A stretch of 64,000 nucleotides of DNA, from positions 36,499-100,498 of the forward strand of contig CAVHPP010000006.1 of the NCBI GenBank assembly GCA_963638105.1. Direction: 5' to 3'. Below the pieces are notes generated by a model. That model was not told the DNA's origin, made no database searches, and was given only the letters and a program-made list of their open reading frames with translations. The translations under genes were made by a program, and so were the position numbers. Shown here piece after piece: positions 33,920 to 44,100 of the stretch. The DNA is from CAG-217 sp963638105. GTDB lineage: Bacteria > Bacillota > Clostridia > Oscillospirales > Acutalibacteraceae. Position 1 is the first letter of the stretch; every line of letters starts with the position of its first letter.

Positions 33920-34851
33920 TTTACTTCCACTCCGGTTAAAAAAGATAAATTTTGGGTGACGGCGGCTCCGTCGGTTTCGCCGGCGCAGATCCGGTCAAAA
34001 CCGCGGATCATTTCCTGTGCCGGGGCCTTTGCCAGTCGGTAAAGGTCAAAGAAGCTTTCTGTGCGCACGCCGGGTGCGTAAGGGGAGCGCCAGTTCCTGT
34101 TCTCTATATTACCATATTTTTTTGCTTTTTCCAAGTCTTTTGGCCGTAACATAGAGGTTAGACGAAAATTTCCTGTAAAGGGGGACAAAATTGTCTCTAT
34201 GCCGCCTACGATCTTGGCCTTGTGGCCGTTTGCGTCTCGCAGCAGTCGCTGCACGGTTTTGGTGTCCGTCAGCGCGCGCCGGGCGTCCTGCGGTTGCAGC
34301 CGCTTGCCCAGTACCCGGTAGACGGTAAAGCTCAGCAGTCGGGCCACCTCGTCCAGCACCGCCGGATCATCCGGCACGGTAACGGCGGTGTCAAAGCACC
34401 GCGGGTCGTCCATGTGCAGCTTTTCGTGGAGCAGCACGGCGTCCATGCTCATCTCTACAATATTATGCAGGGCGGATTTGTGCAGGGGGCTGCCGCTGTC
34501 CGCCAGCTCCTGCTGCTTGGCGTACACAAAGGGATGGCACTGCCGGTCCAGGGCGTAATGGAGAATAAAGCCGTAGGCGTAAGAGCGGGCAATGTCCTTT
34601 TCCGTGCTGCACCGGGTGCAGTATTCTGCCATGGCGTCCAGTATATCTCCGGGCTTGGCGCGGTGCAGTCGGGAACCAATCTGGCGTTGGGAGCGGCCCG
34701 GCATCCAGGGGGCAATGCGGTGAAAGAAGAAAACATCCGGCCCTTGGGTGCCCAGCATGACTGCGTCCCGGTTTAGGTCAAACTTCGCCGGTTCCGTTAA
34801 GGCGGGCAGCAGCTCGCAGGCAAAAATGTAGTGGGTGCAGTAGGCAGGCAT
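33916..34851 (-). CDS. Zinc-dependent phospholipase C-like protein
   Basis: A 311-residue protein of the zinc-dependent phospholipase C/S1-P1 nuclease-like family found in many Firmicutes. It starts PAYCTHYIFACELL and carries LGTQGPDVFFFHR and ILHYALDRQCHPFVY, which supply His/Asp metal ligands. There is no signal peptide, so a secreted toxin role is unlikely and the activity is unverified. The ATG at 34851 lies inside the end of the rluA gene, with GGAGG ten bases upstream. Downstream it overlaps luxS. Confidence 0.82.
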   Translation of the reverse strand: MPAYCTHYIFACELLPALTEPAKFDLNRDAVMLGTQGPDVFFFHRIAPWMPGRSQRQIGSRLHRAKPGDILDAMAEYCTRCSTEKDIARSYAYGFILHYALDRQCHPFVYAKQQELADSGSPLHKSALHNIVEMSMDAVLLHEKLHMDDPRCFDTAVTVPDDPAVLDEVARLLSFTVYRVLGKRLQPQDARRALTDTKTVQRLLRDANGHKAKIVGGIETILSPFTGNFRLTSMLRPKDLEKAKKYGNIENRNWRSPYAPGVRTESFFDLYRLAKAPAQEMIRGFDRICAGETDGAAVTQNLSFLTGVEVK

Positions 34852-35690
34852 AGGTTCCATTCCTCCATATCCGACGGAAAGGGACAGTCAAAGGCGACCG
34901 GCTCTTCCCGCACCGGGTGCATTAGGCGTATGGTCTTGCAGTGCAACAGGTGGCGGGTGCCCACAGGCGCCGTGCCGTATAGGCTGTCGCCCACCAAGGG
35001 CGTGCCCAGGTGGGCAAAGTGTACCCGAATCTGGTGGGTGCGTCCGGTTTCCAGCTGCACGCGCAGCAGGGTGCGGCCGCCTTGCTGCCCCAAGGCTTCC
35101 CAATGGGTCACTGCCCGCACGCCGGCAGGGTCTACCTGTCGTTTCACGGTGCTGTTCGGGCAGTGGGCAATGGGTGCGTCTACGGTGCCGCTGCCGGTAT
35201 AGGTGCCGGGCACCACCGCATAGTAGTCCTTTTGTACCTTTCCGGCCAATTTGGCGGCGCTCAGTTGGTGCCGCGCCAGTACCACCAGGCCGCTGGTGTC
35301 CTTGTCCAGCCGGTAAATGGGCCGGAACGGACCGTCAAATCCGGCAGCTGCCACTGCATTGGACAGGGCGTTGCCGTGATGGTTGTAGGTTTCATACATG
35401 GCCATACCGGCGCGCTTGTTTACCACCAGAATATCCCGGTCGGCATAGACAATCACTGCCTTTTCCGCCGAGGGCGGTGCAGTGGCGCCGTCTGTATTTA
35501 ATTCTACGGTGACGGTGTCGCCGGTATGCACCGGGTCTACCGTGCGCACCGGGCAGCCGTTCCTGCACAGGGCGCCGTAGCGCTTTTTTAGACTGCGCAG
35601 CAGTGCGGTGGAAAACCCGTGGCAGCGCAGCACCGCCGCTACGCTGCTGCCGTCCAGTGTGGGCGGCACGGTATAGCTGATTTTTCTCAT
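34797..35690 (-). CDS. RluA-family 23S rRNA or tRNA pseudouridine synthase
   Basis: A 297-residue enzyme. The catalytic D129 is in YRLDKDTSGLVVLAR. Other family motifs are NKRAGMAMYE before it, and GRTHQIRVHFAHLGTPLVGDSLYG after it. The N-terminal ~70 residues resemble a small S4-like region. The target uridine cannot be assigned. The ATG at 35690 lacks a strong ribosome site; a hairpin between it and ilvE suggests part of the transcript ends upstream. It overlaps the phospholipase-like gene by ~55 bases. Confidence 0.92.
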   Translation of the reverse strand: MRKISYTVPPTLDGSSVAAVLRCHGFSTALLRSLKKRYGALCRNGCPVRTVDPVHTGDTVTVELNTDGATAPPSAEKAVIVYADRDILVVNKRAGMAMYETYNHHGNALSNAVAAAGFDGPFRPIYRLDKDTSGLVVLARHQLSAAKLAGKVQKDYYAVVPGTYTGSGTVDAPIAHCPNSTVKRQVDPAGVRAVTHWEALGQQGGRTLLRVQLETGRTHQIRVHFAHLGTPLVGDSLYGTAPVGTRHLLHCKTIRLMHPVREEPVAFDCPFPSDMEEWNLCLPTAPTTFLPASCCPP

Positions 35691-35701
35691 AGGGATAACA
35701 A

Positions 35702-35731
35702 ACCGGCAGATGTAGGTGCACATCTGCCGGT
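35702..35731 (-). terminator. Hairpin downstream of ilvE
   Basis: An 11-bp stem, ACCGGCAGATG (35702-35712) with CATCTGCCGGT (35721-35731). On the minus strand it is followed by only a weak T-rich tract, so it may attenuate rather than fully stop transcription into rluA. Confidence 0.55.
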
Positions 35732-35748
35732 GTAGGTTGCGTTTGGGA

Positions 35749-36810
35749 TTATTCTACAGGTACGATCCAGCCCATATCGTCGGCCTGTTTGCCGAACTGA
35801 ATACCGGTCAGGGTGTCATACAGCTTTTGGGTCACTTCGCCGATCTCGCCGTTGTTGATCACTTCGCTGTCGCCTTCATAGGTCAGACCGCCAACCGGGC
35901 TGATCACGGCTGCGGTGCCGGTGCCAAAGACTTCTTCCAGCTTGCCGGTCTTGGCAGCGTCCATAATAAAGTCAATGGTAAAGCGCTCTTCGTGCACCTT
36001 GTAGCCCCATTTCTTCAGCAGCTCAATGCAGCTCATGCGGGTGATACCGGGCAGCACAGTGCCCACGGTGGGTGCGGTGTAGATTTCGCCGTCTACCTTG
36101 AACATAATGTTCATGGAGCCAACTTCCTCAACATACTTGCGCTCCACGCCGTCCAGCCACAGTACCTGAGCAAAGCCCAGCTTGTGTGCCTTTTCGGAGG
36201 CGATAATGGAGGCAGCGTAGTTACCGCCGCACTTGATATAGCCGGTGCCGCCGGGGGTGGCGCGCACATACTCGTCCTCTACATAAATGTTCACCGGATC
36301 CAGACCTTCCTCATAGTAAGCGCCGGAGGGGGAGCAGATGATGATGAACTTATACTGGCCGGAGGCCTTTACGCCCAGTACCGGCTCAGTGGCGATGGTA
36401 AAGGGACGAATGTACAAACTGGTGTCCGGCTCAGAGGGTACCCAGTCCTGCTCCACTTTTACCAAAGCGCGGACGGCTTCTACAAAGTCCTCCACCGGGA
36501 TCTCCGGAATGCACAGACGGTCATGGGTAGAGGCCAGGCGCGCGCCGTTTTTGTCCGGGCGGAACAGCTGTACCTTGCCCTCGGGGGTTCTGTATGCCTT
36601 CAGACCCTCAAAGCACTCCTGCGCATAGTGGAACACCAGCGCGGAGGGATCCAGCACCAGCGGCTGATAGGGGACGATGCGGGCGTCATGCCAGCCCTTG
36701 CCCTCGTCATAATCCATGACGAACATATGGTCCGTAAAGATATGGCCGAAGCCCAGAGCGCCGGTGGGCTTTTCTTTCGGTGTTTTGGTCAACTCATACT
36801 TGATTTCCAA
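35749..36810 (-). CDS. ilvE: Branched-chain amino acid aminotransferase (TTG start)
   Basis: A 353-residue PLP fold-type IV enzyme that aminates the 2-oxo acids of Val, Leu and Ile. The PLP lysine is in EVFGTGTAA-adjacent VERKYVEEVGSMNIMF context, typical of group II BCATs; LVLDPSALVFHYAQECFEGLKAYR and TYEGDS are conserved. The only plausible start is TTG at 36810, eight bases after AAGAAGG; no ATG exists nearby. It follows degV by ~29 bases on the same strand and ends before a hairpin. Other ilv genes lie at distant places in the window. Confidence 0.94.
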   Translation of the reverse strand: MEIKYELTKTPKEKPTGALGFGHIFTDHMFVMDYDEGKGWHDARIVPYQPLVLDPSALVFHYAQECFEGLKAYRTPEGKVQLFRPDKNGARLASTHDRLCIPEIPVEDFVEAVRALVKVEQDWVPSEPDTSLYIRPFTIATEPVLGVKASGQYKFIIICSPSGAYYEEGLDPVNIYVEDEYVRATPGGTGYIKCGGNYAASIIASEKAHKLGFAQVLWLDGVERKYVEEVGSMNIMFKVDGEIYTAPTVGTVLPGITRMSCIELLKKWGYKVHEERFTIDFIMDAAKTGKLEEVFGTGTAAVISPVGGLTYEGDSEVINNGEIGEVTQKLYDTLTGIQFGKQADDMGWIVPVE

Positions 36811-36839
36811 TGTAATTACCTTCTTCTTAATATGAATTT

Positions 36840-37700
36840 TTATTTGTCATAGGACACGATCACCCCGCCGCCGGAGGCGTAAAGGGAATTGAGCCCGCTG
36901 GCTTTCAAAATAATAATGTTGCCGAAGCCGCACTTCTCGCGTACTTTGTCGGCGATGGTCTTTGCTTTCTCGGGGCAGCACACATGGCTGATGATCAGGG
37001 TGCGGCAGCTTAGATCTTTGCCCTCCACATCCTTGGCGATCAGGTCGCACATTTTGGTAATGGCGCGACCGGCGGCAAAATCCTGCCCGGCCAGGCTGAT
37101 GGTGCCCTCGCTGCTGCGCTGGCAAATCAGCTTCATTTTCAGCTTCTTGATCACCGTGGCAGCCAGAGAGAACAGGCGGCCGTTATTTTTCAGCGCGTCC
37201 AGACTTTCCAGGCAAAAATACAGCGCTGTGTGGTTGTGAATATAATCCTCAACCTGCTCCACTACCTGCTCAAAGGGCAAACCGCTGTCTGCCAAGCGGC
37301 GGATCTCATAAGCGATGAGGGTTTCCAGTCCGCTGGTGGCCAGGGAGTTGAATACATGGATCTTCTTCTCTCCCGGGTGGTCATCCTCATAGAGCATAAC
37401 CCCTTGCAGGGCGCTGTTGTAGCAGCCGGAGAGCTTGTCCGTAATGGTGAGTATATACACCTCTTTGGCGTCGTCCGCGGCAATGGCGGCACAGAATGCG
37501 TCCGGTGAGGGGCAGGCGGAACGGGGCACATCGCCCAGTGCCTGCATACGGGCGATAAAATCATCCTGATCGAAGTTTTCATCGTCCATAATGCGGTAAT
37601 CGCCCAGTTCCAGCGTCAGCGGAACCAGAGCCAGGTTGCCCCAGTCTTTCATCTCATCGGTCAGGTCGCAGCAACTGTCTGCAATGATCTTGTAGTCCAT
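36840..37700 (-). CDS. DegV-family fatty-acid-binding protein
   Basis: A 286-residue two-domain protein. IIADSCCDLTDEM is the N-terminal DegV signature and SGCYNSALQG the second ligand-binding segment. FakB proteins of this family hold a fatty acid for phosphorylation by FakA, whose gene is not seen here. The ATG at 37700 was chosen over an upstream TTG. A good promoter precedes it, and it reads into ilvE. Confidence 0.92.
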   Translation of the reverse strand: MDYKIIADSCCDLTDEMKDWGNLALVPLTLELGDYRIMDDENFDQDDFIARMQALGDVPRSACPSPDAFCAAIAADDAKEVYILTITDKLSGCYNSALQGVMLYEDDHPGEKKIHVFNSLATSGLETLIAYEIRRLADSGLPFEQVVEQVEDYIHNHTALYFCLESLDALKNNGRLFSLAATVIKKLKMKLICQRSSEGTISLAGQDFAAGRAITKMCDLIAKDVEGKDLSCRTLIISHVCCPEKAKTIADKVREKCGFGNIIILKASGLNSLYASGGGVIVSYDK

Positions 37701-37741
37701 ATCGTTCTCAACTTTCAATCGGTACTCCGGTTTTGCTTAAT

Positions 37742-37770
37742 ATTATAAACCTATACTCCGGCGTAGTCAA
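37742..37770 (-). promoter_or_regulatory. Promoter of degV-ilvE
   Basis: Minus-strand TTGACT (37765-37770) and TATAAT (37742-37747) with a 17-bp spacer, about 40 bases before degV. Confidence 0.75.
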
Positions 37771-37788
37771 GGCGAGAGTGCCAATATT

Positions 37789-39174
37789 TTATAATGGATA
37801 TTTGTCGAGAAACGCCTGCACTTTGCCGATCTGCTGCTCCACACTTTCCGGGCAGGGACCGCCCTCGGAAATACGGGTGGCCACGCAGGTGTCCAAATTG
37901 ATCTTGTGGTACACATCTTGGTCGAACAGATCGCAAACTGCCCGGTAGTCCTCCAGGGGCAGCGTTTCCAGGGTCAGCCCCCGGTCAATGCACTGGGCCA
38001 CCAGCTCGCCGGTGGCTTTGTACGCGTCCCGGAAGGGTAAGCCCTTGCCAACCAAGTAGTCTGCGCAGTCCGTTGCGTTGATAAAGCCCTTGGCTGCCGC
38101 CGCACGCATGTTGTCTTTTAACACGGTCATGGTGTCGATCATGGGGGTGAAGGCGTGCAGACACATTTTTACCGTGTCTACTGCGTCAAAGATGGCTTCC
38201 TTGTCCTCCTGCATATCTTTGTTGTAAGCCAGGGCAATGCCCTTCATCACCGTCAGCAGGGTGGTCAGATCGCCGAATACGCGGCCGCTTTTGCCCCGTA
38301 CCAGCTCGGCGATGTCCGGGTTTTTCTTTTGGGGCATAATGCTGGAACCGGTGGAAAAGGCGTCGTCCAGCTCCACAAACTTAAACTCCCAGGAGCACCA
38401 CATAATGATCTCCTCGCTAAAGCGGGACAGGTGCACCATCACCAGAGAGAGTGCTGCCGCCAGCTCAATGCAAAAGTCCCGGTCTGACACCCCGTCCAGG
38501 CTGTTGGCACTTACATCGTCAAAGCCCAGCTGGGCCGCCACCATTTGCCGGTCGATGGGGTAGGTGGTGCCGGCCAAAGCGCCGCTGCCCAAGGGCAGCA
38601 CATTCATGCGCTTTTTTACATCTGCCAGTCGATCCAGATCGCGGCACAGCATGGCGGCATAGGCCATTAGGTGATGGCCGAAGGTAATGGGCTGCGCCCG
38701 CTGCAAATGGGTGTAGCCCGGCAGGATCACACCTTTGTTTTCCTCCGCCTTTTTGCACAGCACCGCCAGCAGGTCCTTGATGTCTGCGGCAATGGCGTCG
38801 ATCTCTTTTTTCAGGGTCATACGAATGTCCAGCGCGACCTGGTCATTGCGGGAGCGGGCGGTGTGCAGTCGCTTGCCGGTTTGGCCCAAGCGGGCGGTCA
38901 ACTCACCTTCAACAAATGTATGAATATCCTCCGCACCCGGGTCAATCGCCAGCTTGCCGCTTTCAATATCCGCTAAAATTTCGCTGAGCCCTTGCACGAT
39001 CTTTTCGCTTTCGCTCTTTTCAATAATCCCGCATGCCCCCAGCATGGTGGCGTGGGCCATACTGCCGGTAATGTCCTCTTTATACATGCGGCTGTCAAAG
39101 TGAATGGAGGCGTTAAAATCGTTGGTTTCTTTTGCCAGTTCCTTTTTGAACCGGCCTTTCCATAATTGTGCCAT
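37789..39174 (-). CDS. argH: Argininosuccinate lyase
   Basis: A 461-residue fumarase-superfamily enzyme that cleaves argininosuccinate to arginine and fumarate. The signature GSSIMPQKKNPDIAELVRGK holds the catalytic serine loop. Other conserved segments are TARSRNDQVALD and PGYTHLQRAQPI. Length matches the family. It follows argG by ~80 bases containing a hairpin. It ends shortly before the degV promoter. Confidence 0.97.
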   Translation of the reverse strand: MAQLWKGRFKKELAKETNDFNASIHFDSRMYKEDITGSMAHATMLGACGIIEKSESEKIVQGLSEILADIESGKLAIDPGAEDIHTFVEGELTARLGQTGKRLHTARSRNDQVALDIRMTLKKEIDAIAADIKDLLAVLCKKAEENKGVILPGYTHLQRAQPITFGHHLMAYAAMLCRDLDRLADVKKRMNVLPLGSGALAGTTYPIDRQMVAAQLGFDDVSANSLDGVSDRDFCIELAAALSLVMVHLSRFSEEIIMWCSWEFKFVELDDAFSTGSSIMPQKKNPDIAELVRGKSGRVFGDLTTLLTVMKGIALAYNKDMQEDKEAIFDAVDTVKMCLHAFTPMIDTMTVLKDNMRAAAAKGFINATDCADYLVGKGLPFRDAYKATGELVAQCIDRGLTLETLPLEDYRAVCDLFDQDVYHKINLDTCVATRISEGGPCPESVEQQIGKVQAFLDKYPL

Positions 39175-39204
39175 AATCTCCTGCTTTCTGTAAAATGCAA
39201 AAAT

Positions 39205-39232
39205 CAGGGCGCACGGTGGGCCGTGCGCCCTG
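39205..39232 (-). terminator. Hairpin between argG and argH
   Basis: A 12-bp perfect GC-rich stem (39205-39216 with 39221-39232). On the minus strand it is followed by ATTTTT, so it fits a partial terminator that lowers argH relative to argG. Confidence 0.7.
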
Positions 39233-39253
39233 TCATTCGTTGACTTTTGACAA

Positions 39254-40489
39254 TTAGTCTTTATCTGCTTCCCGCTTTTGGTCCAGCAGCGCTTTAACTT
39301 TCAGCGGCAGACCAAACAGGTTAATGAACCCGGCAGAGTCTTTCTGGTTGTATGCGCCGCCGTCGTCGCCAAAGGAGGCTACGGTCTCGTCATACAGGGT
39401 GTAAGGGGAGGTGATTCCGGCGTTCATTACATTGCCCTTGTACAGCTTCAGCTTCACATCGCCGGTTACGGTCTCTTGGGTCTTGTTGACAAATGCGTCC
39501 AGTGCCTCACGCAGGGGAGAGAACCACAGGCCGTTGTATACCAGCTCGCCGTACTTCTCTGCCACCAGCTTCTTGTAGTGGGCAGTGTCCCGATCCAGGG
39601 TGATCATTTCCAGCATTTGATGGGCCTTGTACAGAATGGTGCCGCCGGGAGTCTCATACACACCGCGGCTCTTCATGCCGACCAAACGGTTTTCAACAAT
39701 ATCCAACAGACCAATGCCGTTCTTGCCGCCCAGCTCGTTGAGCTTTTCCACCAGGGTCAGGGGGCTCATCTCTACGCCGTCAATGGCGGTGGGCTCGCCC
39801 TTCTCAAAGTGAACGGTGATGTAAGTAGGCTCGTCCGGTGCGTTCTCCGGGGCAACACCCAGCTCCAAAAAACCGTCTTTCAGGTACTGCGGCTCGTTGG
39901 CCGGGTCCTCCAGATCCAGACCCTCGTGGCTCAGGTGCCATACATTTTTATCCTTAGAGTAGTTCGTCTCCCGATTGATCTTCAGCGGAATGTTGTGCGC
40001 CTCTGCATACTCGATCTCTTCTTCACGGCTCTTAATGTCCCACTCACGCCAGGGGGCAATGATCTGCATTTCCGGTGCCAGCGCCTTTAAGCTCAGCTCA
40101 AAACGCACTTGGTCGTTACCCTTGCCGGTGCAGCCGTGGCAGATGGCGTCTGCGCCCTCTTTGATGGCAATCTCTGCCAGACCCTTGGCAATGCAGGGAC
40201 GGGCGTGGCTGGTGCCCAGCAGGTATTCCTCGTACGCCGCGCCGGCCTTTAAGCAGGGGAAAATGTAGTTCTTTACATAATCCTCTTTCAGATCCAGCAC
40301 ATACAGCTTGGAGGCGCCGGTTTTCAGCGCTTTTTCCTCCAGGCCGTCCAGCTCGGTGCCCTGACCTACATCGCCGGATACGGCGATCACCTCGCAGTTG
40401 TTGTAATGCTCTTTCAGCCACGGAATGATGATGGATGTATCCAGGCCGCCGCTGTAAGCCAATACGACCTTTTTAATTTCTTTTGCCAT
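39254..40489 (-). CDS. argG: Argininosuccinate synthase
   Basis: A 411-residue ATP-dependent ligase joining citrulline and aspartate. The ATP pyrophosphatase loop AYSGGLDTS is near the N-terminus. HGCTGKGNDQVRFE binds citrulline/aspartate. The start at 40489 follows AAGGAG at 11 bases; the open frame upstream contains its promoter. Paired with argH, it completes citrulline to arginine. Other arg genes are outside the window. ArgR-like sites lie upstream. Confidence 0.97.
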   Translation of the reverse strand: MAKEIKKVVLAYSGGLDTSIIIPWLKEHYNNCEVIAVSGDVGQGTELDGLEEKALKTGASKLYVLDLKEDYVKNYIFPCLKAGAAYEEYLLGTSHARPCIAKGLAEIAIKEGADAICHGCTGKGNDQVRFELSLKALAPEMQIIAPWREWDIKSREEEIEYAEAHNIPLKINRETNYSKDKNVWHLSHEGLDLEDPANEPQYLKDGFLELGVAPENAPDEPTYITVHFEKGEPTAIDGVEMSPLTLVEKLNELGGKNGIGLLDIVENRLVGMKSRGVYETPGGTILYKAHQMLEMITLDRDTAHYKKLVAEKYGELVYNGLWFSPLREALDAFVNKTQETVTGDVKLKLYKGNVMNAGITSPYTLYDETVASFGDDGGAYNQKDSAGFINLFGLPLKVKALLDQKREADKD

Positions 40490-40523
40490 GATTAGCACGC
40501 TCCTTGTTTCAAAAACTGTACTC

Positions 40524-40552
40524 ATTATATAAACTCCCGGTTGGAATTGCAA
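40524..40552 (-). promoter_or_regulatory. argG promoter
   Basis: Minus-strand TTGCAA (40547-40552) and TATAAT (40524-40529), 17-bp spacer. Confidence 0.7.
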
Positions 40553-40568
40553 GCGATTTGGCAAAATT

Positions 40569-40667
40569 CGTATAAAAATGCAAAAAATAGCCAAATATAC
40601 AGGAGATTTTGTATAAAATTACAAGAAAATCCTGCATAAATCGGGAATTGGCGTGCATAAATGTATA
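40569..40667. promoter_or_regulatory. Cluster of ArgR-like operator sites upstream of argG
   Basis: Three 14-bp sites fit TGnATAwwwwTnCA, the layout of the Bacillus ARG box core (TGAATAAAAATTCA): CGTATAAAAATGCA (40569-40582), TGTATAAAATTACA (40610-40623) and the weaker TGCATAAATGTATA (40654-40667). The spacings of 41 and 44 bp are about four turns. ArgR binding is inference. Confidence 0.5.
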
Positions 40668-40960
40668 ATCGGAGCCGCAACTTACCGCATAACCGCTTAT
40701 ATAGTATTGTATCTATTTTTTGTATGCGCTTTGTCTTGCTGTGCCTTAGGCGATTGTAGAAGGCGCATAAGAGTAGAGAAAAGACGGCGGCTTAATTTGC
40801 ACCTGTTCCAACAGTATATATACAGACAGCATATTGCGGTTTTAGACAGTTGTCTGTTATTAGACGGAATCTACGAATCACTCATTTTTTTTGTGTACTA
40901 TGCACAAAAGGAATTTGAACATTCTGTTAATTTTTACGACTGCAAAACAACGGATTCACC
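40668..40960. other. Intergenic stretch without a supported gene
   Basis: Part of the 680-base gap between argG and the giant secreted protein. It is AT-rich with short open frames that lack ribosome sites. I see no RNA gene or repeat in it. Confidence 0.6.
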
Positions 40961-40989
40961 TTGACTTGCAGGGGTATAAGTGGTATTAT
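40961..40989 (+). promoter_or_regulatory. Promoter of the giant secreted protein gene
   Basis: TTGACT (40961-40966) and TATTAT (40984-40989), spaced 17 bp. The predicted leader is ~175 bases and starts with a hairpin (ATGGGCA 41007-41013 with TGCCCAT 41020-41026). Confidence 0.65.
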
Positions 40990-41169
40990 TGTCTTGTAAT
41001 ATATGTATGGGCAGAAGTATGCCCATCACCTGTATTGTTAATTCTTTCTCAATTGGCATTTGGGTGGGTCTTTAGGCGCGTTGCCGTCGGTCTTTTGGTC
41101 AGAAAGGTGGACGGATGCACAGGGCGCCCAGGCGTACCTGCCGGTTGCAGAATAAGGAGGAAAAAATTT

Positions 41170-44100
41170 ATGAAAACAAGAAAGGGCAAGCGCTTTTTAT
41201 CGGCGCTTTTGGCTGCGATCATGGTGCTGACGGCTCTGCCGCTCACCGCTCTTGCTGAGGGCCCCACCCCTGCAAAGTCGGACGCCTTGATCACCCTGGA
41301 CAATGCGATTAACGCATACGAATCTGCCATGGACGGCAAGATTTATGCGGATATGGCCACGGCTTACGACAAGTATATGGCCGCCAAACAAGCGCGGGAT
41401 ATGTATGTCTATGGCGGCGACGCGTCCCAGGATTTAAGAACTGCTGCACAGGCATTGACTACCGCAACGACGGAGATGCAGAAGACGGTGCTCTCCTCCG
41501 ATTTGACCTATGCCACCGTAACGGACTCCAGCGGTGCAACCGTGGCTTCCGATTATGCCAACGGGCTGCTGTACTACGGCGGCAATCTGCGTTTCTCTAA
41601 CGATGTGGTTGGCTCCTGGTACTATAACGACGACGCCAAGCAGTGGTTCAAGATTATCATGAGCGACTATGTGTTCCTGTATGACGGCACCACACCGCTG
41701 CGTGCCCCTGTGCAGTTCAGCTATGAGTACCGCAATGAGTATTTGCTCAATAACGGCAGCACCGCTAAGCCTCGCGGCATTACAGCCGTGAATGTGAACA
41801 ATCCGGAGTTGACGGTTGCGAATTGGACCGTAAAGAAGGACCAGAGCGGTAACATTCCGTTTATGTCTTCCGATGGTACGGTGGTTCCCACTGTGGCAGC
41901 TGCTTCCGGCTCCGATTCTCCCATTTACTGGAATCGTAGCACCGCCGGCAGAAACAACACCAAGCAGAACACCGGTTCCAGCTTTGTAACTTACAGCGGC
42001 ACCCCCAGCGCCCCGCTGACCACCATTGACACCCGCTTCACCATCTATGACCACGACAAGAATCGCGCAGCCATCATCGCTGCTTCCCAGTGCTTGGCCG
42101 GTGATAAGGGCGGTAGCCAGGAAAAACACGATGGCCACAACTACGGCTATGTGATCAACTATGCCGGGGTGAAAGAGGCTTTGGCCACTGCCAAGTCCAC
42201 CATCTCTAATATTAAAAACTATTGTAATGACGCTGCGGATATGCGCAGCCTGCTGGTGGCTGCCAGCGCTTTGGCATCTGTCAATCCGTCCGACAGCACC
42301 GCATACAATTTTGCTTCCAACACTGCAGATGCTGCGTCCAGGTGCGCTACGGATATTGACAACGCCCGCACGGCGCTGACCAATGCACAGAATGCGCTGA
42401 CGGCAGACGATGACTCTTACGATCAGCTGCGCAATGTAATTGACCTGACCAAGGCCACTTACACAGCCGGCAATGATAACGGCGTTTATTCTTCTGATAA
42501 TTGGAACGCCTTTAAGTCCGCGTATGAGGCTGCCTACACCGCCATTATGGCTGTGGGGAGCGGTTATCAGCCTAACGGCACCGTAACGCCTTTGGCAGTA
42601 GAACTGCAGCAGGCTTATGATGCTCTGCTGGAGGAAGCACAGAATTCCAGAGTAGATACCACCGCATTGGTAGAAGCCATCACCAAGGCTAACGACATGG
42701 AGGCGTATGAGACCTACTTTACGCCGGACTCCTATGCCAACCTGACCGGTGCTGTCGCCGATGCGAAGAAGGCTGTTTGGGGCAGTGAGGAGAACTACGG
42801 CGTTCCCTCTGCTGCTTTGCAGAAGACGGACGAGAACACCCAGATCGTTGCGGATCAGACCGCTGCGGTATTGGCTGCCATTCCCGCCCTGCGGATCAAT
42901 CACGATCTGCATATTACCAGCGGTACCCACTATGTGAGCTGGAACAGCATTTTGGCTTCTTATGAAGCACTGGACGGCTCCAAATATGTAAACTTCGACG
43001 CACTGGTACAGGCTGTGTCCGACGCGAAGATTGAGATGGCTGCGCTGGACAACAAAGATATGACCACGCCGGAGCAGTTGCTGGCTGACTACACTGCGGT
43101 TTTGGAGAAGATTCTGACTGCTTATGACGCACTGGAATTCTCCTTCACAGAGCTGCCCAACGGCACGGTGGCTACCAATGCGGAGCACCTGATCGTTGGT
43201 TCTCCTAACTCCAAGAGTGCCAGCGGCAGTATGGTTAACGATACACAGATCAGCGGTTCTGTGGCGTTGGGCTTCAGCTTCCCCAACAATGCGGTTATGA
43301 TCCGTACCAGCCATGAAGCCACCACCTTTAATTTAGGCGACATGATGCTGTTCTTCGGCTCCTGGCGTGATTACGATCACCAGCTTCTGTTCTTCAATTT
43401 GAACGATACCGTTACAGGTGATGGGGAAACCGGTGAGTTGGTGGCTCGTGCCATAGGTGCCGGTCAGACCCCCAAATTGAAAGACACCGATGTAGACGAA
43501 TATGTAACCAAGAAGAACATTAAGCCCGGTAATGCCATTAAGACCTCCGGTACTACTGCCGCAACATGGGAACTGAAGGACCTGTACGCGGTAGAGGTAG
43601 ATAACAAGACGGATGCTTTTGCAGTGGATGCAAGCGGTAACCGAATTAATGACAAGTCCACCAATGTGCTGGACATCGCCACCAGCGAGGCTTCTAACAA
43701 CCAGGGTACGCAGAATGTTCTGTTTGTACATGGTAAGGGCGGCAGCGGTAACTTTGGCGGCAACACCTATGCAGGCGCTTACACCATGAGCGTTGCGAAG
43801 GATAACGCCGCTACCAAGTTGACCACCACAACGCTGCCCACCAAGAAGATCTATACCGTTTCCGGCAATGTGGGTGCTGTGACCCGGCTGAGCTATCAGC
43901 CCATGAGCGCTTGGACTGTACTTCGCCACGATGTACAGAACTACAGCGTGACCGCTACGGTTGTGGATATTGCGTATCTGTTTGACCTGATCAACCAGTG
44001 CAGCGAGCTGACCGACAGCAACAAGTACACCGAGGCTTCCTGGACCAAGTTTGCCGACGCTTTGAGAAAAGCTAAGGGTCAGATGGCGTATAACACGATG

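Noticed and set aside
40653..40964. A 103-codon open frame before the giant surface gene
   Set aside because: No ribosome site, hydrophobic/Cys composition without a family, and its end overlaps the -35 of the real gene's promoter.
40990..41169. Possible c-di-GMP riboswitch in the leader
   Set aside because: I could not align the conserved GEMM core; I keep it only as an unassigned leader.
41434..43314. A 626-codon open frame on the minus strand
   Set aside because: It is antisense to the giant secreted protein; codon bias of the plus gene creates it, and no promoter or ribosome site is seen.
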